NCBI GenBank assembly: GCA_910576845.1
Contig: CAJTJA010000018.1
Location: 1-38,444 of the forward strand
From: an uncultured Oscillibacter sp.
GTDB taxonomy: Bacteria; Bacillota; Clostridia; Oscillospirales; Oscillospiraceae
Direction: 5' to 3'
DNA: 38,444 bases
In this document: positions 8,099 through 14,385 of the stretch, one piece after another
Numbering within the stretch: position 1 is the stretch's first letter
Layout of the letters: each line of letters opens with the position of its first letter
Notes under the pieces: generated by a model
What the model was told of the DNA's origin: nothing
Seen by the model: only the letters and a program-made list of their open reading frames with translations
Database searches by the model: none
Made by a program: the position numbers and the translations under genes

Positions 8099-8869
8099 AT
8101 GAATCAATCCTTTTTTATCGCGGCTGTGGGGGCTCATCAGCAGCTGAAGCGGCTGACAGTCCACGGCAATAATATAGCCAACCTGAATACCTATGGCTTT
8201 AAGGCGGAAAAAAGCCGGTTTGCCTCTTTGATGTATGACGATTTGAAAGCCATCGGCACTGCTGCTGAGGACGAAGGCGATTTTGAGATGCTTCCCTCTG
8301 GAGTAGGCGCCTGCCTTTGGACTACGGATACGGACTTTAAGAGCGGAGCTGTTTCACAAACCGGACGGGATCAGGACTATTACATCGCGGGAGACGGCTT
8401 TTTTGCCGTGGCGGATTTGGCTACCGGTGATATTACCCTCACCCGGAATGGCGCTTTCGTTATCTCTGAACTGATGCGTTCCACTGGCGAAGTGGATGAA
8501 GATGGTCAGGTTATTAGGGAGCGGATTTACTACCTTTCGGATAACGAGGGCCGCTTCGTTCTCAGCGATACCGGCGGCATGATTGAGGTAGAGGATGAAC
8601 ACGAGGAACAGCCTGTAGGTGTTTTTGATTACGCGAATTACGATGGCATGGAGCATGTGGATGATACCCGCTTCCGGGCAATTGATAAAAACGGAGGTAT
8701 CCGCGTGGGAACAAGCCCGCTGATGCGGGGCTATTTGGAGATGTCCAACGCCGATCTGGCAGAGGAGATGACGAAGGTTATTGAATCTCAGCGGGCCTAT
8801 GGCATGGCGCTGAAAATGGTGCAAACCTCTGATGAAATTGAAACGACCATCAATAGTCTGCGCGGCTGA
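8099..8869 (+). CDS. flgG: Flagellar basal-body rod protein FlgG-like
   Basis: 256 residues with the same fold as its neighbour. The N-terminus has LTVHGNNIANLNTYGFKAEK, the centre has YYIAGDGFFAVAD, and the C-terminus has LEMSNADLAEEMTKVIESQR then MVQTSDEIETTINSLR, close to the FlgG ending. It forms the distal rod. The start has a clear GGAGGA ribosome site 6 bases upstream, overlapping the end of the previous gene. The centre holds an acidic insert (EVEDEHEEQP) not typical of model FlgG proteins. Confidence 0.82.
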   Translation: MNQSFFIAAVGAHQQLKRLTVHGNNIANLNTYGFKAEKSRFASLMYDDLKAIGTAAEDEGDFEMLPSGVGACLWTTDTDFKSGAVSQTGRDQDYYIAGDGFFAVADLATGDITLTRNGAFVISELMRSTGEVDEDGQVIRERIYYLSDNEGRFVLSDTGGMIEVEDEHEEQPVGVFDYANYDGMEHVDDTRFRAIDKNGGIRVGTSPLMRGYLEMSNADLAEEMTKVIESQRAYGMALKMVQTSDEIETTINSLRG

Positions 8870-8883
8870 GGGGGAGAAAGGGC

Positions 8884-9513
8884 ATGACAATTAAGAGCTA
8901 TGACGAGCTCAATTATTTAGAGCTGGATACCCTGAAGGAGATCGGCAGTATCGGTACCGGTAATGCCGCTACCAGCCTGTCGGCTCTTATTGGGAAGCCG
9001 GTGCGTATTCAACAGCCGGAGGTCCGCATTATGGGCTATAATGAGGCTATTGAGTGGATTGGAGGGCCGGAACCTATTACTGCCGGCGTATTGGTGGGAA
9101 TGAGCGGGCAGCTCAGCGGCATTATGCTGTCGGTACAGCAGCTGGACTTCGTGAACCTGGTGCTGGAGAGCATGATGGACAAAACCATTAACGATTACGC
9201 TGATTTGGGAGAGATGGGACAGTCTGCGCTTACCGAGGTGGGAAATATTATGATCTCCACCTTCATCAACGCGCTCAGCGGCTTGGCGGGCATGGATATT
9301 GAGTTAACGGTTCCCGCGTTTACTGTGGATATGCAGGGCGCTATTATGACCGTACCCATGGCGGAATATGGCGGACAATCCAATTACATTATGACCATCG
9401 GCGGAAACTTCATTTGCAACGGAAAGGAGATACCCTGCCGTTTGCTGTTATCGCCGGATATTCGGTCCCTGAACTTTTTGTTAAGGAAGCTGGGCGTGAA
9501 CAGTGGAGACTAA
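8884..9513 (+). CDS. cheC: CheY-P phosphatase CheC
   Basis: 209 residues, the normal CheC length. CheC has two pseudo-symmetric active sites with the pattern ExxN. Here the second is intact (E118-V-G-N121 in LTEVGNIMISTFINAL). The first reads E19-I-G-S22, with Ser in place of the usual Asn. In the family each site dephosphorylates CheY-P, and CheD binds CheC and stimulates it. The gene overlaps cheD by 11 bases, consistent with the known CheC-CheD complex. The ATG has GGGGGAGAAAGG upstream. Confidence 0.94.
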   Translation: MTIKSYDELNYLELDTLKEIGSIGTGNAATSLSALIGKPVRIQQPEVRIMGYNEAIEWIGGPEPITAGVLVGMSGQLSGIMLSVQQLDFVNLVLESMMDKTINDYADLGEMGQSALTEVGNIMISTFINALSGLAGMDIELTVPAFTVDMQGAIMTVPMAEYGGQSNYIMTIGGNFICNGKEIPCRLLLSPDIRSLNFLLRKLGVNSGD

Positions 9514-9982
9514 AATCACAATTGGAATCGCGGATATGAAGATGGCTCAAGGGAGTGGAATGCTGATTACCTATGCCTTGGGTTCCTGTATTGGAATTTG
9601 TTTGTACGATCAGAAGATTAAATTGGCGGCCCTGATTCATATCATGCTGCCGCTGAATATGGAGCCGGGTCGGAAGAATACGATGAAGTATGCCGACACC
9701 GGAATTCGTGAGACGCTGAAAATGATGGAGTCCAAGGGGGCGTCCCGTTCCCGCATTACAGCAAAGATTGCTGGCGGAGCGAAGATGTTCGAAGTTAGAG
9801 GTGGTTCCCTGGGCAATATTGGCCAGCGCAACATTGAGAGCGTACATATGCATCTGAAACGTGAGGGCATCCAGCTCCTGAAAGAAGATGTGGGCGGCTC
9901 TGTGGCCCGTACGCTGCTGTTTGACCCTGCCACGGGTATGGCTTGTGTCCGCTGTTACGGCCGCCCGGAGATGATTATTTGA
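9503..9982 (+). CDS. cheD: Chemoreceptor glutamine deamidase CheD
   Basis: 159 residues from a GTG start inside the end of cheC. The catalytic triad is visible: C29 in YALGSCIGICLYD, H46 in LIHIMLP, and T23. These correspond to Cys27/His44/Thr21 of the Thermotoga enzyme. CheD deamidates receptor glutamines and regulates CheC. The weak upstream ribosome site and the 11-base overlap suggest translation coupled to cheC, which would help keep the two partners in step. Confidence 0.94.
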   Translation: METKITIGIADMKMAQGSGMLITYALGSCIGICLYDQKIKLAALIHIMLPLNMEPGRKNTMKYADTGIRETLKMMESKGASRSRITAKIAGGAKMFEVRGGSLGNIGQRNIESVHMHLKREGIQLLKEDVGGSVARTLLFDPATGMACVRCYGRPEMII

Positions 9983-10031
9983 GCGCATGTATTGTATGTT
10001 ATAGAGACAAGCACTGAAAGGAGTGTTCAGA

Positions 10032-10961
10032 ATGTTGTTGGAAGAGGACAAGCGGGGCATTTTGCTGGAATCAGGCACGAATGAAATCGAGGTTATGGAG
10101 TTCACCATCAATGAGAGCCTGTACGGCATTAACGTGGCGAAGGTAAAGGAGATTTTAGTTTCCCAGCCTGTGAAGCACATGCCCCATGCTCACCCGGCGG
10201 TAGAGGGTATTTTCAAGCCGAGGGATAAGGTTATCACCGTGGTGGACCTGCCCCATTATCTTCTGGGCGTCTCCAAAGAAAAGCGGGAAAAAGATCTGTT
10301 TATTGTTACAAACTTCAATAAGATTAATATTGCGTTCCGGGTACATACAGTAGTGGGTATCAGCCGTATTTCCTGGACGAGTATCCAAAAGCCTGATAAG
10401 ACCGTGACGGGCGGGGACGAGGGCATTGCCACCGGCATTGCTCAATGCGGTGACGATCTGGTGACGATTCTGGACTTTGAAAAGATTGTGGCGGAGATTG
10501 CTCCGGAGACCACGATTCAAATGTCTGAGATTGACCGCCTTGGAGACCGCCAGAGGAGTGATGCAATGATTTTGGTGGCGGAGGACTCTGTGCTCCTGAG
10601 CAAGATGATTGAAGAAGCTCTCCACAAGTCCGGCTATGAGAAGACAAAAATGTTCCCAGATGGCGGTAAACTGTGGGAATACCTCAGCTCGCTGCGGGGT
10701 GATCCGCATATTGACGACAAAGTGGCGCTGATTATCACGGATATTGAGATGCCTCAAATGGATGGCCACCGGCTGACTAAGCTGGTGAAGGATGATAAAG
10801 ACTTTAAGCATCTGCCGCTGATTATTTTCTCTTCCCTGATTACGGAGGAGATGCGCCGCAAGGGAAAAGAGCTGGGTGCGGATGAGCAGATGAGTAAACC
10901 GGAAATCGGGCACTTGGTTCAGGTGATTGACCACTTGCTGGAAGAAGCCGGTCGGAAATAA
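10032..10961 (+). CDS. cheV: Chemotaxis coupling protein CheV (CheW domain plus receiver)
   Basis: 309 residues from ATG 10032, chosen because AAAGGAG at 10017-10023 lies 8 bases upstream; a GTG at 10023 overlaps that site. Residues ~17-165 form a CheW-like coupling domain (MEFTINESLYGINVAKVKEI, then VEGIFKPRDKVITVVDL). Residues ~178-305 form a receiver with E184/D185, phospho-acceptor D237 in LIITDIEMPQMDG and K289. CheV couples receptors to CheA and acts in adaptation through its own phosphorylation. The neighbouring cheC and cheD support an adaptation role. Confidence 0.93.
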   Translation: MLLEEDKRGILLESGTNEIEVMEFTINESLYGINVAKVKEILVSQPVKHMPHAHPAVEGIFKPRDKVITVVDLPHYLLGVSKEKREKDLFIVTNFNKINIAFRVHTVVGISRISWTSIQKPDKTVTGGDEGIATGIAQCGDDLVTILDFEKIVAEIAPETTIQMSEIDRLGDRQRSDAMILVAEDSVLLSKMIEEALHKSGYEKTKMFPDGGKLWEYLSSLRGDPHIDDKVALIITDIEMPQMDGHRLTKLVKDDKDFKHLPLIIFSSLITEEMRRKGKELGADEQMSKPEIGHLVQVIDHLLEEAGRK

Positions 10962-10976
10962 TCGCGGAGGAACATC

Positions 10977-12269
10977 ATGGGCAGTAAATATATCGTAAGG
11001 CAGCCAATCAAGGACCCGGTCGGAAAGATATTGGGCTACGAAATTTTATATTACGGAGAAAATCAGGCATTTACTGTGGACAATGCCCAGGCCAATGACT
11101 TCGCGTCCGCCGATACCATATACAGTTTCCTTACTCAGAACAGCACGACGACGCTGAAGGGTTCCTTGAATTTTATGACCTTCACGACTACGCTGCTGAT
11201 GAAAAAAACACCTCGGCTTTTTGACAAGTCGGAGCTGGTGATTCAGATCAACGATAGTGTGATTATTCATCCGCTGTCTATGCACTTTGTGAACCAATTT
11301 GCCAAGGAAGGCTATAAGATTGCAGTAAATGAATTTCAGTTTGCTCCCCGGTATCTGGCCTTGCTCGACAGCATTGACTACATTAAGGTAAACATCCGCA
11401 CCACGCCGGAGCTGGCGATGCACAACATCATAGAAGTGGCCCACAGCATGCAAAAGAAATGTATTCTTACTAACATTGAAACGGATTCTGATTACCGTAA
11501 AGCGCAGATGCTGAAGGCCGACGGCTTGGAAGGAGCCTATGTCGCAGAACAGATGACCACCCGTGTTCATAGCAGTGCTTATCTCCAGAGCAGCTTTTTC
11601 CGCTTAATGGTGGCGGTTACCCGAGATGAACCGGATGTGGATGAAATTGAGCAGCTGATCTCTATGGATGCCAGCTTGACATACAACCTTCTGAAGGTTG
11701 CCAATTCAGCCTATTTTGCTCTGCGTCACCGGGCGACTACCGTTCATCAGGCAATTATGACCTTGGGCCTGGGGCAATTGAAGCAATGGGTTTATCTGCT
11801 CAGTGCCAGCGTCAGCACGGAGGCGGCCGAGGCAGGGACTGCGGAGTTCCTGAAACGCTCTTTTATGCGCGCCTCTTTCTGCCGGGAACTGATGAAATAT
11901 GCCAAAAATGTGCCGATTACTCAGGCAGAGGCCTATTTGATGGGTATGTTTTCCACTCTGAACTATTTGGTGGATGCTCCATTGGAGGAAATTCTGGAGG
12001 AACTGCCTGTATCGGATGTGGTGAAAGCGGCCCTGGTGAAAAAGGAAGGCCGCTGCGGAAAGCTTTATGAGTTAGTGCTGAGTTATGAGGCTGCCAACTG
12101 GAACGCCATTACCACCTTGGCCGAGGAACTGGGAATTCCCAACCAGCTGCTGACGAACATCTATTTTAACTGCATGGAAAATGTGGATATACTGTGGGAA
12201 CAGTTGAGCAGCACTGCTGCCGGCCAGGTACCGGAGGAAGAGTCCCCGACGGCTGAGAGCGGCACGTAA
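10977..12269 (+). CDS. Degenerate EAL domain plus HDOD domain protein (YuxH/CdgJ-like)
   Basis: 430 residues. The N-terminus (RQPIKDPVGKILGYEILYYG) is the typical opening of EAL-HDOD proteins. The EAL half (~1-195) lacks the catalytic set: no EAL triplet, NEFQFAP stands where DDFG is expected, and IKVNI where IKID is expected. It is therefore probably not an active c-di-GMP phosphodiesterase. The second half (~200-400) fits an HDOD domain, for example MDASLTYNLLKVANSAYF and HQAIMTLGLGQLKQWVYL. Relatives in other bacteria affect motility. It ends the long plus-strand operon, 15 bases after cheV. Confidence 0.85.
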   Translation: MGSKYIVRQPIKDPVGKILGYEILYYGENQAFTVDNAQANDFASADTIYSFLTQNSTTTLKGSLNFMTFTTTLLMKKTPRLFDKSELVIQINDSVIIHPLSMHFVNQFAKEGYKIAVNEFQFAPRYLALLDSIDYIKVNIRTTPELAMHNIIEVAHSMQKKCILTNIETDSDYRKAQMLKADGLEGAYVAEQMTTRVHSSAYLQSSFFRLMVAVTRDEPDVDEIEQLISMDASLTYNLLKVANSAYFALRHRATTVHQAIMTLGLGQLKQWVYLLSASVSTEAAEAGTAEFLKRSFMRASFCRELMKYAKNVPITQAEAYLMGMFSTLNYLVDAPLEEILEELPVSDVVKAALVKKEGRCGKLYELVLSYEAANWNAITTLAEELGIPNQLLTNIYFNCMENVDILWEQLSSTAAGQVPEEESPTAESGT

Positions 12270-12304
12270 TGCAGAAGACGTGAAATAGAACGCATGAACT
12301 TAGT

Positions 12305-12334
12305 CAGCCCGGCGAATTTCCCTTCGCCGGGCTG
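12305..12334 (+). terminator. Hairpin ending the fliN-cheV operon
   Basis: Perfect 12-bp stem CAGCCCGGCGAA / TTCGCCGGGCTG with a 6-base loop, 36 bases after the stop of the EAL-HDOD gene. The run of T bases (TTTTTT) only comes about 16 bases further on, so it is not a textbook intrinsic terminator. Confidence 0.6.
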
Positions 12335-12559
12335 GTGAAATATCTGGAGCTTTTTTATACGTGGATGGAGTCCAGCGCAGAATTGTCATTAGGATGGGAA
12401 GAAGGGCTCTGTTCTGCCGCATCTTTTTCAGAGGACGTGAGAGAAACGACCATCGGATAAACAGGGGGTTTTCAACCGTCTTAACGGGAAACGGTACTGA
12501 AAAACAGCGGGTACGCCTTTCGAATTTAATGACCATAATTAACGAAACCAAACAGAAAA

Positions 12560-12582
12560 GGAGGCCCCAGACAAGGGCCTCC
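12560..12582 (-). terminator. Intrinsic terminator of the parA-comFB operon
   Basis: 8-bp GC-rich stem GGAGGCCC / GGGCCTCC with a 7-base loop. On the minus strand it is followed by TTTTCTGTTT. It lies about 60 bases past the stop of the ComFB-like gene. Confidence 0.7.
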
Positions 12583-12643
12583 CGGGAAAAAACATTTTTT
12601 GCAAGAAGAGGTGCCCAAGAAGAGGCGGCCTCTTTTCAGCGGT

Positions 12644-13399
12644 CTAGCTATTGGCTCTGGAATGATGGGGAGTAAGCATAACCTGCTTGCAGGCCTGAAT
12701 CAGTTGGGCGGTAATGTCGCTGCTGAACCGGCTTTCGTAAACAGTAAGACGGGGAACACGCTCATTCTGGCTAAGAACTACATATTTTGGCGGCAGATGA
12801 TTCAGGGCATAAGCCCGAACATCCACACGGCACTTATCGCAGCAGCAGATGCCAAACATTTTCATGTATTCATCTGCTTTCTCCTCTACCAGAATCTGCA
12901 TGACATTAATGTAGGCAGGTTTTTCCTCTTCCGGAACCGGCTCCTGAGGAAGAGAGGCTGCCTCTAAGGGTTCTTCCTGAACAGAAAGCGTCTCTTGAGG
13001 AGGAGAAATCGTCTGCTGGATGGGATTTTCATGCTGAACAGGAGCCTGAACAGAAGCTGCCTGAGGGACCGAAGCCGATTGCTGGAGTGGAGCAGCCTGC
13101 TGAACGGAGGGCTTGGGGGCAGGAGCGGTTTTGGGAGTTTCCTTCAGCTCAGCCTCCAGTGCCTCCCGAATCTGAGAAGACACGGCCGCATCTGCATTGA
13201 TAGAGGATATGATGGGAGCGACGGGCGCGGCGGGAGCAGGGGCGGCGGCAGCGGGGGCGGCGGCAGCGGGGGTGGATTCTCCTTGAGATTCCGGCTGAAT
13301 CTCTGCCTGGGGAACCGTTGTTTCGTCGCTGGTGCCGCCCCGGTTTTTGCTAAGCAGGTTCATTACATGGGCGGTTTTACTGGTATTGCTGGAAGCCAT
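12644..13399 (-). CDS. ComFB-like domain protein with long disordered linker, partner of ParA
   Basis: 251 residues in three parts. Residues 1-21 form a short basic segment (SKTAHVMNLLSKNRG) likely to be helical. Residues ~25-160 are Pro/Ala/Gln-rich and probably disordered, with one short helix at ~64-87. Residues ~162-245 match the ComFB pattern: INVMQILVEEKADEYMK, a cysteine cluster C185-C186-C187-x2-C190, then RVDVRAYALNHLPPKYVV. ComFB proteins were first linked to late competence, and some have been reported as c-di-GMP receptors. It sits 35 bases after parA, with AAGGAGA before its ATG, so the two form an operon. The N-terminal peptide could contact ParA (inference). Family assignment is from pattern memory. 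Confidence 0.75.
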   Translation of the reverse strand: MASSNTSKTAHVMNLLSKNRGGTSDETTVPQAEIQPESQGESTPAAAAPAAAAPAPAAPVAPIISSINADAAVSSQIREALEAELKETPKTAPAPKPSVQQAAPLQQSASVPQAASVQAPVQHENPIQQTISPPQETLSVQEEPLEAASLPQEPVPEEEKPAYINVMQILVEEKADEYMKMFGICCCDKCRVDVRAYALNHLPPKYVVLSQNERVPRLTVYESRFSSDITAQLIQACKQVMLTPHHSRANS

Positions 13400-13434
13400 A
13401 ATAAAATCTCCTTTACATCAGAAAAGTCAAACGT

Positions 13435-14220
13435 TCAGTGCCATCTAAGGCGAGGGGCTGGAAAGGCCGGACCCGCCACGGCGTCCACGATTTTCCGAAG
13501 GTCGGCAGAGGCTTTGGCGCCGGGCTGATATGTCAGGACGCTTTGGCCATGGGCGGGGGCCATGGCAACACTGACGCTCCGGCGAATCTTGGTATGGAAA
13601 ACCTGACTGCCAAGCTGTTCTGCCACGGATTCGGCCAGGTCCAAAATCTCCCGAGAGAGGGTTAGCCGGCGGTCATACTTATTTAACAGGATGCCCAGGA
13701 CTCTCAATTCAGGGTTAAAGGATTTTCGGACGGTTTCAATGGTGTCCTGAATCTGTGAAACGCCTACCAGACTCAGTACTTCCGCCTCCATGGGAACAAT
13801 CAGCCCGGTGGAAGCAACATAGGCATTGATGGTTAGGATATTCAGGGCCGGCGGTGTGTCGATGATAATGAAATCATAATTGTCCTTTACCACATCCAAT
13901 TGCTGGGAAAGCATGAACTCCCGCCGTGGAGCGGTGAATTCCACCTCGGCGGTGGAGAGCATGATATCCGAGGCGAGGATATCGCCGTACTCTGTACGGG
14001 AAATGGCCCGCTCAATGGGACAGGCACCGGTGAGTACATCGTAGACGGTCTTACACTCGCCAATGTCCAGACCGAGCGTGAAACCCAGATTTCCCTGGGG
14101 GTCCAAATCTACACCCAAAACCCGCGCGCCCCGCTGCTTCAGGCCGCAGACCAACGCAGAAACGGTGGTGGTTTTGCCCACGCCGCCCTTTTGATTTGTG
14201 ACAGTGATGACCTGTGTCAA
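13435..14220 (-). CDS. parA: ParA/Soj-type positioning ATPase
   Basis: 261 residues from a TTG start; AAGGAGG lies just upstream on the minus strand. The deviant Walker A is K11-GGVG-K16-TTT, with the signature lysine of the ParA/MinD family. Walker A' is VDLDPQGN (D40) and Walker B is FIIIDTPPALN. It lacks the DQAxxLR N-terminal motif of FlhG, so it is not the missing FlhG. ParA ATPases form dimers on DNA and position plasmids, chromosomes or protein clusters, including chemoreceptor arrays in some proteobacteria. No parB or parS is visible. The adjacent ComFB-like gene is the obvious partner. Confidence 0.9.
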   Translation of the reverse strand: MTQVITVTNQKGGVGKTTTVSALVCGLKQRGARVLGVDLDPQGNLGFTLGLDIGECKTVYDVLTGACPIERAISRTEYGDILASDIMLSTAEVEFTAPRREFMLSQQLDVVKDNYDFIIIDTPPALNILTINAYVASTGLIVPMEAEVLSLVGVSQIQDTIETVRKSFNPELRVLGILLNKYDRRLTLSREILDLAESVAEQLGSQVFHTKIRRSVSVAMAPAHGQSVLTYQPGAKASADLRKIVDAVAGPAFPAPRLRWH

Positions 14221-14261
14221 AGGATTTTCCTCCTTACTATAAAAACTAAACGGGAACCTCT

Positions 14262-14288
14262 TATTTTTATTATACTATATGTCGATAA
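14262..14288 (+). promoter_or_regulatory. Sigma-28-like promoter for fliD
   Basis: TATTTTTA, 11 bases, then GTCGATAA. The spacing equals the enteric sigma-28 consensus TAAAGTTT-N11-GCCGATAA, and the -10 matches 7 of 8. The -35 is weaker. A near-identical arrangement precedes cheA at 38271-38297. Confidence 0.6.
14269..14274 (-). promoter_or_regulatory. Candidate -10 box (TATAAT) for the parA operon
   Basis: A perfect TATAAT on the minus strand, about 50 bases before the parA start. I find no good -35 at 16-18 bases. It overlaps the edge of the fliD -35 element, so the two divergent promoters could compete. Confidence 0.4.
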
Positions 14289-14291
14289 AAA

Positions 14292-14323
14292 AACATAGAG
14301 GAATATTAAAAAAATTCTATGTT
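14292..14323. promoter_or_regulatory. Inverted repeat at the predicted fliD transcript start
   Basis: Arms AACATAGA (14292-14299) and TCTATGTT (14316-14323), separated by 16 AT-rich bases. It starts 3 bases after the proposed sigma-28 -10, so it could be an operator or a weak 5' hairpin in the fliD leader. Confidence 0.4.
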
Positions 14324-14385
14324 CGGTGTTTCCGGGCGGGAACCCTTGGAGACATCATCTTAATCTCTGAAAGGAGTGGAAGCAT

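Larger units (their letters stand above)
12270..12643. other. 374-base stretch without a convincing gene
   Basis: Lies between the convergent ends of the fliN-cheV operon and the parA operon. It holds a hairpin after the plus-strand operon (12305-12334) and a terminator for the minus-strand operon (12560-12582). Short open frames on both strands (12361-12675 plus, 12300-12551 minus) have no ribosome site, no recognisable domain and atypical composition. I see no riboswitch-like core. The rest is unexplained. Confidence 0.6.

Noticed and set aside
12400..12560. Possible c-di-GMP riboswitch in the gene-free gap
   Set aside because: I looked because of the many c-di-GMP proteins, but the GEMM core sequences are absent and no gene follows in the right direction.
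12361..12675. 104-codon open frame in the gap after the EAL-HDOD gene
   Set aside because: Crosses the parA-operon terminator and runs into the ComFB gene; Arg-rich, no ribosome site, no similarity I recognise.
13435..14220. ParA gene as a displaced FlhG
   Set aside because: It lacks the FlhG N-terminal DQAxxLR motif and has the Soj-type start MTQVITVTNQKGG; no flhF is beside it.
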